From contig JAFSTZ010000081.1 of NCBI GenBank assembly GCA_017445525.1, positions 1-7,718 of the forward strand: 7,718 bases of DNA, in the 5' to 3' direction. This document shows, in pieces, positions 1 to 7,139 of this stretch. The stretch comes from Eubacterium sp. (GTDB lineage Bacteria > Bacillota > Clostridia > Lachnospirales > Lachnospiraceae). The translations under genes were made by a program, and so were the position numbers. Each line of letters opens with the position of its first letter. Position 1 is the first letter of the stretch. The notes beneath the pieces were generated by a model. It was not told the DNA's origin. It did not search any database and saw only the letters and a list, made by a program, of their open reading frames with translations.

Positions 1-4
1 AAAA

Positions 5-1543
5 ATGGGAAAAAAGTATGTGTTCAAAAAAACTGCAGCTATAGTATTGTCAATGATCCTCAGTGTCAACCTGCTGCCATCAGGCGCCGGTGCTAAAGCT
101 TTAAATAGCCTGAGCGGTCAGGAGATCACTGTAAAACTAAAGGCTGTTGCTGATGGTGAGAGGGGCTATTATTATGACATACTCACTGAGGATGAGAAGC
201 TCGTTTATCAGGCATATGAAGAGCTGTTCCAAAACTTCAATCCGATAAACAATACAGATGAGTTCTACTCTGTTCTTGACAAAGTGCCCGATGTCAGGAA
301 CGCTTCTGCAGATACCATAAGCAAAGCTTACTCTGATATGGTAAAAGCCGGACGGGCATCAGAAAAAAGACTTAAAAACAAATACAATGATGAAGAATCA
401 ATGAACGAATTGCGTTATAACGGTTTCTTTGCATATTCTTGTGAGCATATCAGGGATGTGAAAGTTGCGATGGTCAGCGATTGTTTTGAGTTGGTTGACA
501 ATTTGTTTATTCTGAGCCTGACAAACCAGAACAATGTGAGTACGGATACGCTCTCTCAGATGGCTGCGAATCAAAAAAATAAAGAAGACGAGGCGGTTGC
601 AGCTATCAAAAGCGATGAAAGATACGATCCGGATGACAAGGCCGAAGTAGCCTATCTGGTTCATGAATATGTTTGTTCTCATGTATTATATGAAGATGAT
701 GTTAAGGATCTGTCAATAGAGTATTCCAAAGTACATTCCGCATACGGACCCCTGGTGGAAGGAAAGGGGTTGTGCGAGGGGATCACCTTGATGACATGCC
801 TTTTGATGAATGACCTCGGTGTGACCTGCTACTATCTGGGCAGCTTTAAACATGCATGGAATATGGTAGAGCTTGACGGCGACCTCTATGAGATGGACAA
901 TACATGGGATCTCGACGACGGCAGGGGTGTGAAGTTCAATTATTTCAACGTGACCACCAAAGAAATGCTGAAAAGAGACGAGTCGGGAGATCATGACAGA
1001 AGCTATGTATCGGAAAGATTCCCGGAAGCGAAGGGAACGAAGTACAACTATGCATATATGTGGGATAAAAACGGCAGAAAAACCACACCACCCGCACCGC
1101 TTGACAGGGTATTTCCCGCGACGGAGCGATTGGTTTTGGATGGTCTTGTATATGAACTTGATGAGTACGGATACGCTATCTGCAAAGACTACAGGAAAAA
1201 GACAGCCGGGGTTGTTATTCCGGATTATGTGGTATATGGAAGCTATGCCTATGTCAGTGCATACATATATGAGGGAGCTTTTGCCATGAACAAAAAGCTT
1301 ACCTCACTTACACTCCCCGGCAACATATTAGAGATAGGAGACAAGGCATTTTTCGGTTGTGAAAAGCTTAAAAGTATCACGATAGAAAATGCTTCCCGTT
1401 TAAAAAGTGTCGGTGAAGATGCCTTCAAAGGGATCCCGAAAAAAGCGAAGTTTATCATAAAAGGATCCGCAAAAACGTTCAAACAGGCAAAAAAGAAGAT
1501 CAAAGCTGCCGGAGCAAAGAAAGCAAAGTTCATTCGGAAATGA
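5..1543 (+). CDS. Exported transglutaminase-like protein with C-terminal leucine-rich repeats
   Basis: The 512-residue protein begins with a typical signal peptide: a basic start (MGKKYVFKK), a hydrophobic core at about residues 10-25 and a probable cleavage site near GAGAKA at about 27-32. Residues 35-200 are polar and helical-looking with no domain I recognise. Residues about 205-310 form a transglutaminase-like core with all three catalytic positions: Cys257 in KGLCEG, His283 in KHAWNMV and Asp298 in MDNTWD. Residues about 410-490 carry LRR_5 (BspA-type) repeats, recognisable in AFFGCEKLKSITI and EDAFKGIP. The tail is rich in lysine and alanine. In this family the triad may act as a cysteine protease or transglutaminase on surface proteins; the substrate here is unknown. 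No sortase motif or membrane anchor is visible, so it is probably secreted or held by the basic tail. The start lies five bases into the window, so its ribosome binding site and promoter cannot be seen; the signal peptide supports this start. Confidence 0.85.
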   Translation: MGKKYVFKKTAAIVLSMILSVNLLPSGAGAKALNSLSGQEITVKLKAVADGERGYYYDILTEDEKLVYQAYEELFQNFNPINNTDEFYSVLDKVPDVRNASADTISKAYSDMVKAGRASEKRLKNKYNDEESMNELRYNGFFAYSCEHIRDVKVAMVSDCFELVDNLFILSLTNQNNVSTDTLSQMAANQKNKEDEAVAAIKSDERYDPDDKAEVAYLVHEYVCSHVLYEDDVKDLSIEYSKVHSAYGPLVEGKGLCEGITLMTCLLMNDLGVTCYYLGSFKHAWNMVELDGDLYEMDNTWDLDDGRGVKFNYFNVTTKEMLKRDESGDHDRSYVSERFPEAKGTKYNYAYMWDKNGRKTTPPAPLDRVFPATERLVLDGLVYELDEYGYAICKDYRKKTAGVVIPDYVVYGSYAYVSAYIYEGAFAMNKKLTSLTLPGNILEIGDKAFFGCEKLKSITIENASRLKSVGEDAFKGIPKKAKFIIKGSAKTFKQAKKKIKAAGAKKAKFIRK

Positions 1544-1562
1544 GAGGGAGCACCCGGGTCAG

Positions 1563-1593
1563 AAAAAAGGGCGCCATGAAAGCTTTGCTTTCA
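1563..1593 (-). terminator. Weak candidate terminator between convergent genes
   Basis: A perfect 7-bp stem TGAAAGC/GCTTTCA with a 3-base loop lies at 1577-1593. Read on the minus strand it is followed, after eight bases (TGGCGCCC), by six T residues (1568-1563). The gap between stem and T-run is longer than usual, so this is only a tentative terminator for the minus-strand gene that stops at 1607. On the plus strand the hairpin is followed by AAAACAGG, so it gives no clear terminator for the first gene. Confidence 0.3.
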
Positions 1594-1606
1594 AAACAGG
1601 TTGAAT

Positions 1607-2818
1607 TTAGACTGTAAATAGGATATCAAAGCTCCCCAGATATCTGAACTCAAAGGACCCATCCCTGCAGAACTCCAGATAATCTCTGTAACTGCAGCCG
1701 GAACACTCCATCACATACAGATATTGCCCGAGAATCGTCTTCGCAGGTCTGTCATGTATCGTAACCAGAGTCACATCCCTATCGTTCATAACGGACAGTA
1801 GAGCAGGAAGTTCTTTTGCCGGTCCGGCAGCGATAAAAGCCATCCGGCCGGAGTATTTAATCTCAGGAGTCTTCGTGGACAATACATAGAATCTTGTTTT
1901 GTTGTTATCGTTGTTCTGTATATTGCCGGCGAGCAGTTCAAGGCCATATATATCCGTGCATGTTATGGATGCGATGGCTGCTTTTGTGGGATCTTTTTCC
2001 TCTGCCACTCTCCTTGCGCCTTCCGCAGTGCTGGATACTTCGATCACCTCTGCGTTGGGAATATTTTTCTCCAGCCATTCCTTTCCCTGGGTGATTCCCT
2101 GCTTGTGAGAGTAAACTGTTTTGATATTATCAATATCGGACCCCGGTAGTCCGAGGAGGTTCTGGCTTATCTGTAACTCCACTTCGCCGACTACGGATAC
2201 GTCTGTCTGTGCGATCAGTGTGTCCACATAATCGATGACTGCTCCACCGATAGTGTTTTCCTGAGGGATAACTGCGTAGTCGCTGTTCCCGGAGATCAGT
2301 GCCCCCACTGCCTCATTCACTGTCTTATATGGTTCGTATTTGCCTTTTTTTCCAAAGAACACTCCGCATGCTTCCTGTGTATATGTCCCCTCCGGTCCGA
2401 GATAGCTCACTGTTACTGATTCGGAAGGGATAAAAGCGGTTTGGTCAGATTCTTTGACTTTTATATTGCATAGAAAAGTCCATACCCTCCTGCCGGACTG
2501 CTTTTTCTTTAGCACAAGCCGTGCTTTGGCGGTGGTCTGTCCCGGTTTGATCCCTGTGATTTTGATGGTGTTCTTTCTCTTTGCTGTCGCCTCTGCGATA
2601 TGATCTTTATCTACCCTTATGACGAGCGACTTGATATTTTTTTTCCGGACATTTTTGAGATAAACAACTGATGTGGTATCTGTGAAAACAGTTATGGTTT
2701 TCTCATTAAGGCATGGTTTGGAGACTGCCTTGGATTTATATGTGTGCGGAAGCGATATTTGGAGAACAAATGCTGCTATCAGTATCAGTACGCTGAACCT
2801 TGTCATGTTTTTTTTCAT
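1607..2818 (-). CDS. Exported prephenate dehydratase fused to an N-terminal Ig-like domain
   Basis: The 403-residue protein has a signal peptide (MKKNMTRF, then a hydrophobic stretch at 8-24, possible cleavage near SKA at 29-31), a beta-rich Ig-like (BIG2-type) region at about 38-122, and from residue 139 to the end a full-length prephenate dehydratase of the P-protein family, which makes phenylpyruvate from prephenate. Motifs in order are YLGPEGTYTQEA (139-150), PQENTIGGAV (185-194), VYSHKQGITQ (235-244) and NKTRF (306-310). By alignment from memory with E. coli PheA, the catalytic positions E159, N160, S208, Q215 and T278 correspond to Glu187, Asn188, Ser237, Gln244 and Thr308, all present. 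An ACT-like region follows at about 325-372; its phenylalanine-binding motifs are altered (HDRP at 355-358 in place of ESRP, AKEL at 334-337 in place of GALV). GGAGG at 2825-2829 lies six bases before the ATG. Export is highly unusual, because this enzyme normally acts in the cytoplasm. The domain call is firm; activity and location are inferred. Confidence 0.9.
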   Translation of the reverse strand: MKKNMTRFSVLILIAAFVLQISLPHTYKSKAVSKPCLNEKTITVFTDTTSVVYLKNVRKKNIKSLVIRVDKDHIAEATAKRKNTIKITGIKPGQTTAKARLVLKKKQSGRRVWTFLCNIKVKESDQTAFIPSESVTVSYLGPEGTYTQEACGVFFGKKGKYEPYKTVNEAVGALISGNSDYAVIPQENTIGGAVIDYVDTLIAQTDVSVVGEVELQISQNLLGLPGSDIDNIKTVYSHKQGITQGKEWLEKNIPNAEVIEVSSTAEGARRVAEEKDPTKAAIASITCTDIYGLELLAGNIQNNDNNKTRFYVLSTKTPEIKYSGRMAFIAAGPAKELPALLSVMNDRDVTLVTIHDRPAKTILGQYLYVMECSGCSYRDYLEFCRDGSFEFRYLGSFDILFTV

Positions 2819-2857
2819 ATTGTACCTCCATAGGAAAGAATAATCAGTCGCTTATTC

Positions 2858-2887
2858 ATTATATAGGCTTTTTCATAAAGTTGTCAA
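2858..2887 (-). promoter_or_regulatory. Consensus sigma-A promoter for the exported dehydratase gene
   Basis: On the minus strand, TTGACA (2887-2882) and TATAAT (2863-2858) are both perfect matches to the sigma-A boxes, separated by 18 bases. Transcription would start near 2851, leaving a leader of about 32 bases that contains the GGAGG ribosome binding site at 2829-2825. Confidence 0.75.
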
Positions 2888-3041
2888 TCAAAAATTGTTA
2901 CTGAAAGGGGCAGTTGAAAAAGAGCCTCATCCTCACCCCTCTCTCCTGAAGAAAAATCAAATCTTACACAGAGACATGCCGCCGAAATGGCATAAATGAA
3001 ATGGAAGCCTTGATAAAATCGATATTTTTTTGAAAAATGTG
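2888..3041. other. Core of the divergent intergenic region, no gene seen
   Basis: This stretch lies between the two divergent promoters. I see no coding potential longer than a few codons, no RNA gene and no clear repeat. The part next to the right-hand promoter (about 3011-3038) is rich in A and T, including a run of seven T residues, and could act as an UP element for that promoter. Confidence 0.5.
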
Positions 3042-3070
3042 TTGACAAGTGTAGAAAGAATTGTTATACT
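3042..3070 (+). promoter_or_regulatory. Near-consensus extended -10 promoter for the NlpC/P60 gene
   Basis: TTGACA (3042-3047) is a perfect -35 box. After 17 bases comes TATACT (3065-3070), a five-of-six -10 box preceded by TGT, which gives an extended -10. Transcription would start near 3077, leaving a leader of about 47 bases. Confidence 0.8.
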
Positions 3071-3083
3071 AAACTCGTATTTT

Positions 3084-3100
3084 CGTAACAGTTTTGTAAC
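3084..3100 (+). promoter_or_regulatory. WalR (YycF/VicR)-like box in the leader of the wall hydrolase gene
   Basis: CGTAAC (3084-3089) and TGTAAC (3095-3100) are direct repeats separated by exactly five bases. The published WalR consensus is TGTWAH-N5-TGTWAH; only the first base of the left half-site differs. The gene behind it is an SH3b-NlpC/P60 hydrolase, the class controlled by WalRK in Bacillus and Staphylococcus. The box lies about 8 to 24 bases downstream of the predicted start point, a position more consistent with repression than activation. No WalR or WalK gene is in the window, so the assignment is inference. Confidence 0.5.
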
Positions 3101-3123
3101 AATTCGATTTTAGGAGGCAGACA

Positions 3124-4599
3124 ATGAAGGGACGCAGACTGATCACAACGGCGATAGGTGCCGGATGTATCATGTCGCTTGGTTTTATAGCATCAGTTAC
3201 TTCTTCGAGATCCACTACCATGTGCTCTGAAACAGAGCTCGCAGGTATGTCATATACACTTGACAAGTACGTTACGCTTCAGTCGGGAGCAGGATCTGAC
3301 CCGGAGGCGATCGTGGCATTCGCCGATATGCTGAACGGCGGTGTGGCCAGTGGTGGCGCAGCAGCAGTGGATGCGCTCTTTGAAGAGCAGAGCGTAGAGA
3401 ACGATGAGATCAAATCGGCATCGGAGTATGACAATGTCGGTATCTCCATAGCGGCTGATTATGTTAATATAAGACAGGAGCCGAATACTGATGCGGAGAT
3501 CGTCGGAAAACTCTACAGAGGTAGTGCGGCGACTATAGTGAGCGATGCTGATGAGTGGGTATTTATCAAATCAGGCTCAGTAGAGGGATATATCAGAAAA
3601 GATTATCTGGCTATCGGATACAGCGCTGAGAAGCTGATAGATGAGTTCGGTACCAAGTGGGCGACGGTCGAGACCGAGACACTGAGAGTCAGAGAGAACT
3701 CGGATGCGAACGCTACAGTGCTTACACTTGTTTCGCAGGATGAGAGTTATCCGGTGGTAAACGAGTACACTGACTGGGCAAAGATAAATGTTGATGACGA
3801 CTGTGTGGGTTATGTATCAAAGGATTATGTAAAGATCACAGTTCAGTTCAAGAAAGCAGTCTCCATAGAGGAAGAGCGTGAGGAGCAGAGGCGCAGGGAG
3901 GCAGCTGAGGCGGCTGAGGCTGATACATCCAATACAGGAAACAACGGTGGCAACACCGGCAATACAGGAAATACAGGTAACACAGGCAACACCGGCAACA
4001 GCAACAACGGCGGTGGATCCAATACCGGTGGCAATGACAACAGCGGCGGCGGTTCAAACTCCGGTTCCGGAGGTGGAAACGGCGGCGGAGGTGAGAGCAC
4101 CGGCTCCGGTAACGGAGGAGGCGGCTCAGAAAACGGCGGCGGCTCAGGTAACGGTGGCGGCGGCGAAGCCGGTGGCGATGCCGGCGGCGGTGGCGGCTCT
4201 GAGGATGACGGCGACGGCGATAGCGGAAGCGCTATTGCGGACGGCGACGGATCAGCAGTTGCATCATATGCACTTCAGTTTGTCGGCAACCCGTATGTAT
4301 ACGGAGGAACATCACTGACAAACGGAACAGACTGCTCAGGATTTACGATGTCGGTATTTGCACACTTCGGTATCAGCCTGCCACGTACATCAGGTTCACA
4401 GGCAAGCGTCGGCAAGAGGATCAGCTGGCAGGATGCCGAGGCGGGAGATCTGATCTTCTACGGAAGCGGCTCGGTATCACACGTTGCATTGTGTATCGGA
4501 GGCGGACGAGTGGTACACGCAAGCTCGTCGAGGACGGGTATCAAGACAAGCCCGATCGATTATAGAACACCGTTGACGGCCAGAAGGATACTCAGATAA
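3124..4599 (+). CDS. Exported SH3b-NlpC/P60 peptidoglycan hydrolase with glycine-rich linker
   Basis: The 491-residue protein has an N-terminal signal sequence (MKGRRL, hydrophobic to about residue 26). Two bacterial SH3 domains follow at about 108-164 (ADYVNIRQEPNTDAEIVGKL) and 176-238 (ETLRVRENSDANATVL), probably binding the cell wall. A charged helix at 247-266 rich in Glu and Arg leads into a low-complexity linker at about 267-375, first Asn/Thr/Gly-rich, then Gly/Ser-rich, then acidic. The C-terminal NlpC/P60 domain (about 376-491) has the catalytic Cys404 in TDCSGF, His453 in VSHVALCIGGG and His465 in VVHASS. Family members cut peptide stems of peptidoglycan, typically the gamma-D-Glu to diamino acid bond. 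AGGAGG at 3112-3117 lies six bases before the ATG. The gene has its own promoter and terminator, so it is probably monocistronic. A role in cell-wall growth or daughter-cell separation is inferred from the family. Confidence 0.92.
   Translation: MKGRRLITTAIGAGCIMSLGFIASVTSSRSTTMCSETELAGMSYTLDKYVTLQSGAGSDPEAIVAFADMLNGGVASGGAAAVDALFEEQSVENDEIKSASEYDNVGISIAADYVNIRQEPNTDAEIVGKLYRGSAATIVSDADEWVFIKSGSVEGYIRKDYLAIGYSAEKLIDEFGTKWATVETETLRVRENSDANATVLTLVSQDESYPVVNEYTDWAKINVDDDCVGYVSKDYVKITVQFKKAVSIEEEREEQRRREAAEAAEADTSNTGNNGGNTGNTGNTGNTGNTGNSNNGGGSNTGGNDNSGGGSNSGSGGGNGGGGESTGSGNGGGGSENGGGSGNGGGGEAGGDAGGGGGSEDDGDGDSGSAIADGDGSAVASYALQFVGNPYVYGGTSLTNGTDCSGFTMSVFAHFGISLPRTSGSQASVGKRISWQDAEAGDLIFYGSGSVSHVALCIGGGRVVHASSSRTGIKTSPIDYRTPLTARRILR
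3949..3999 (+). repeat. In-frame 9-bp tandem repeat encoding Gly-Asn-Thr units
   Basis: Five consecutive Gly-Asn-Thr triplets plus a Gly-Asn (residues 276-292) are encoded by imperfect 9-base units that alternate GGCAACACC, GGCAATACA, GGAAATACA and GGTAACACA. Synonymous differences show that the units have drifted. The repeat opens the flexible linker of the NlpC/P60 protein, and gain or loss of units would keep the frame. Confidence 0.8.
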
Positions 4600-4610
4600 T
4601 TGCTTATATC

Positions 4611-4641
4611 ATACCCCCTGTAGTAACAGGGGGTATTTTTA
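4611..4641 (+). terminator. Strong intrinsic terminator of the NlpC/P60 gene
   Basis: A perfect 10-bp stem, ATACCCCCTG (4611-4620) with CAGGGGGTAT (4627-4636), encloses a 6-base loop and runs into TTTTT (4636-4640). It starts 12 bases after the stop codon, and it separates this gene from the kinase gene downstream. Confidence 0.95.
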
Positions 4642-4667
4642 TAATTAAAAGCCCTTATATTTTATGG

Positions 4668-4696
4668 TTGTTTTATGGTGGAAAAAGTGGTATCAT
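4668..4696 (+). promoter_or_regulatory. Probable promoter of the hybrid kinase gene
   Basis: TTGTTT (4668-4673) and TATCAT (4691-4696) are separated by 17 bases, and TGG just before the -10 box gives an extended -10 element. The -35 box is poor (three of six), so this would be a modest promoter. It lies between the upstream terminator and the kinase start, where a promoter is needed. Confidence 0.45.
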
Positions 4697-4728
4697 ATAG
4701 TGAAAGAGTTGCATGTGTAATACTGATC

Positions 4729-4734
4729 GGGAGG
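4729..4734 (+). promoter_or_regulatory. Ribosome binding site that fixes the kinase start at 4740
   Basis: GGGAGG lies five bases upstream of the ATG at 4740. The longer reading frame could begin at the ATG at 4713, but that codon has only a poor GAAAGAG sequence before it and adds nine residues with no homology I recognise. The ATG at 4740 is preferred. Confidence 0.8.
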
Positions 4735-4739
4735 TAACT

Positions 4740-7127
4740 ATGGATTATAACAGCATCATTGATAATAAGTATACAGAGCCGGCTGCTGTGTTGGCTTACA
4801 AGGACGGACAGGTCAAGGTTCTTGCGATCAATGACAGATTTCTGGATGAGCTATGGATGAATATTTCACCGGAGGATTTTATGGGCAGGGAATACAAAAA
4901 GTCCTTTGATGATGACAATATGAGGAGATTTAAAACAGCCCTGGAATCCTGTATAAAGACAGGAGAGGAAAAAGAAGCCGAAACCTGGCGCTTTGTTTTT
5001 TCAACCTGTTGCGGTTTTGACAAGATCTGTTTAAAGAGCAGACTGATACCGGTAGATCATACAGAAGACGGTGATATCATATTTGAGGGTGTCCGGAATA
5101 TTTCTAATGAAAAACGTATGCAGGACAGTCTGGAGGATATAGAGTACAGATACAAGGCTGCGAGCGAGCAGATAAATATTTATAACTGGGAGTACTCCGT
5201 TGAGACCAACGAGATGAGACCCTGCTACAGATGTATGTGGGATCTGGGGCTTCCGGCTCTCGTGACCAACTATCCGGAGCCTGCCATCGATATGGGGATA
5301 TTTCCTCCGGATTATGCGGATATGTACCGCGAGATGATGCACAAGATAGATGAGGGAATCCCGGAGATAGAGGCTGATATCCCGCTGACTGTCGGTCGTG
5401 TGCCGTTTCGTGTTAAGTATACCACCGAGTATGATGAAGAAGGAAAGCCCATAAAGGCGTTTGGCTCGGCTACTCTTATATCCGAGACCGAGCTGGGACA
5501 TATAAAGCTTGACAACCAGATCATCTCTACGCTCGCCGAGGGGTACGACTGTATCTATGTGGCGGATTTTATCAGTAATACTGTCAGGATAGTGAAGCAG
5601 GAGAGTATCTTTTCTCTGGATGAGGATGCCTACTGCAAGGAGCTTGCCGAGATGATCGCATCAAAGCTTCGCGATACCGAGCAGAAGTTCGGTATAAGTC
5701 TCGGCGATGTGGACTCGCTTCGCGGGAAGCTCTTTTCGGAAAGTGAGAACAGAGAGTTTGTCTACAAGGATGAGGATGGAGACAGGTGGATCAGAGTCAA
5801 CTACAGTGTTATAGAGAGGAGTGCCCTCGGTGTTGACAGGCTGCTGATCACTGCGGCTGTCGTTGATGATATACGCGCGCAGAAGATGGATGCAGACCGT
5901 GTTATTTCTATGCAAAAAGAGGAGCTTGAGGACAGGCAGAAGATGCTTCTCGCCGCTATAAATGAGGCGAACAGCGCAAACAAAGCCAGGACGGAGTTTT
6001 TCTCAAGTGTGTCGCATGACATCCGGACGCCGATGAACGTTATCAACGGATTCTCAAAGCTAGCCATGGATGAGATCGATGACAAGGAGCATGTAAAGGA
6101 TTATCTCGGAAAGATATCAAACGCCGGTGATCATCTGTTGAATCTGATAAATGATATCCTCGATATGAGCAAACTTGAGAGCGGAAAGATGGAGCTTGTG
6201 AACTCTCCGGCCAAAGTAAAGGACCTCATACTCGGATGTGCTGATATGATCAGGATCAGCATGGATAAAAAGAAGCTTAAGTTCTTTGTGGATGTTGATG
6301 AGGCGGGGGACGATGTTGTGGAGTGCGACAAGCTGCATTTCAATCAGGTCCTGCTGAATCTTCTGTCAAACGCATGCAAGTTTACTCCAGAGGGTGGCAG
6401 TGTGACACTCTCCGGAAAGCTGATAAAGCAAGAAACCGATCTGACGTATGAGATCCGTGTAAAGGATACCGGTATCGGTATGTCGGAGGAGTTCAGCAAG
6501 CATATTTTTGAGCCTTATACCCGTGAAAGGTCTCAGGTGGTTCACGAGACACAGGGAACAGGTCTCGGTATGGTCATCGTTCAGAACATCGTCAATCTCA
6601 TGAACGGAACTATAGAGCTTGTGACCGAGCAGGGCAAGGGAAGCGAGTTTATCATAGTGCTTTCTCTGGCTCGTTCTTCGGACGGGACAGGTGCTGTATG
6701 TGATGAAAAGGAGATCAATGTGGATGTGATGACGGTTGATTATACAGGCACAACTGCTCTGGTTGTCGATGACACAGCGGCAAATCTCGAGCTTGCTGAC
6801 AGGTTGCTTTCAAAGCATGGGTTTAAGGTGATCACGGCCGACAGTGCTGTTACGGCTCTTGATATCCTGAAGGAATCAAAGCCCGGTGATATAGATGTTG
6901 TTCTCATGGATGTTCTGATGCCTGTTATGGATGGTTTGGAGGCGACAAAGAGGATCAGGGCTTTTGAGGATCCGGATATGGCCGCTATACCGATTATCGC
7001 GATGACGGCGAATGCATATGAATCCGATGTAAAGAAGGTTCTTGATGCAGGTATGGACGCTCACGTGCCGAAGCCGTTCAGGATTGAGGAATTGCTGAAG
7101 AAGATATACGGGGTGGTGTTTGCATGA
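4740..7127 (+). CDS. Cytosolic hybrid sensor histidine kinase (PAS-HisKA-HATPase-REC)
   Basis: The 795-residue protein has no signal peptide or membrane segment, so it should sense an internal signal. Residues about 10-120 and 136-250 look like two PAS-type sensor domains, and about 256-380 like a third divergent one. A coiled-coil linker (about 385-415) leads to HisKA with His426 in SHDIRTP, which includes the HDxxT kinase/phosphatase motif. The ATPase domain has the N box (Asn544 in LSNACKF), D box (DTGIG from Asp576), F box (IFEPYTR) and G box (GTGLG, 606-610). The C-terminal receiver domain (about 670-790) has acidic Asp677/Asp678, phospho-acceptor Asp724 in LMDVLMP, Thr756 and Lys778 in PKPF, so it should be active. 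The phosphoryl group would pass from His426 to Asp724 and probably on to a separate Hpt protein or regulator; none is encoded nearby. The signal and pathway are unknown. The N-terminal sensor assignment is less sure than the kinase and receiver. Confidence 0.93.
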   Translation: MDYNSIIDNKYTEPAAVLAYKDGQVKVLAINDRFLDELWMNISPEDFMGREYKKSFDDDNMRRFKTALESCIKTGEEKEAETWRFVFSTCCGFDKICLKSRLIPVDHTEDGDIIFEGVRNISNEKRMQDSLEDIEYRYKAASEQINIYNWEYSVETNEMRPCYRCMWDLGLPALVTNYPEPAIDMGIFPPDYADMYREMMHKIDEGIPEIEADIPLTVGRVPFRVKYTTEYDEEGKPIKAFGSATLISETELGHIKLDNQIISTLAEGYDCIYVADFISNTVRIVKQESIFSLDEDAYCKELAEMIASKLRDTEQKFGISLGDVDSLRGKLFSESENREFVYKDEDGDRWIRVNYSVIERSALGVDRLLITAAVVDDIRAQKMDADRVISMQKEELEDRQKMLLAAINEANSANKARTEFFSSVSHDIRTPMNVINGFSKLAMDEIDDKEHVKDYLGKISNAGDHLLNLINDILDMSKLESGKMELVNSPAKVKDLILGCADMIRISMDKKKLKFFVDVDEAGDDVVECDKLHFNQVLLNLLSNACKFTPEGGSVTLSGKLIKQETDLTYEIRVKDTGIGMSEEFSKHIFEPYTRERSQVVHETQGTGLGMVIVQNIVNLMNGTIELVTEQGKGSEFIIVLSLARSSDGTGAVCDEKEINVDVMTVDYTGTTALVVDDTAANLELADRLLSKHGFKVITADSAVTALDILKESKPGDIDVVLMDVLMPVMDGLEATKRIRAFEDPDMAAIPIIAMTANAYESDVKKVLDAGMDAHVPKPFRIEELLKKIYGVVFA

Positions 7128-7139
7128 CTTAAGTTAGTC

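Noticed and set aside
1549..1560. Palindrome ACCCGGGT in the convergent gap as a terminator or binding site
   Set aside because: It is only eight bases, has no loop and no T-run beside it, and such palindromes arise often by chance.
2701..2720. Lipoprotein signal with Cys36 in the exported dehydratase
   Set aside because: Residues before Cys36 (VSKP) do not fit a lipobox, and the hydrophobic core ends about ten residues earlier.
3160..3172. Lipoprotein signal with Cys15 in the NlpC/P60 protein
   Set aside because: The hydrophobic segment continues past the cysteine and no Leu precedes it at the needed position, so an ordinary signal peptide fits better.
3843..4100. Proline-rich open frames on the minus strand and a long plus-strand frame (3878-4318) across the linker
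   Set aside because: They are mirror images of the glycine-rich codons (GGN read as NCC and so on) of the NlpC/P60 linker, and lack ribosome binding sites.
4713..4739. Upstream ATG at 4713 as the start of the hybrid kinase
   Set aside because: It has a poor ribosome binding site, while ATG 4740 has GGGAGG at five-base spacing. The extra nine residues resemble nothing conserved.
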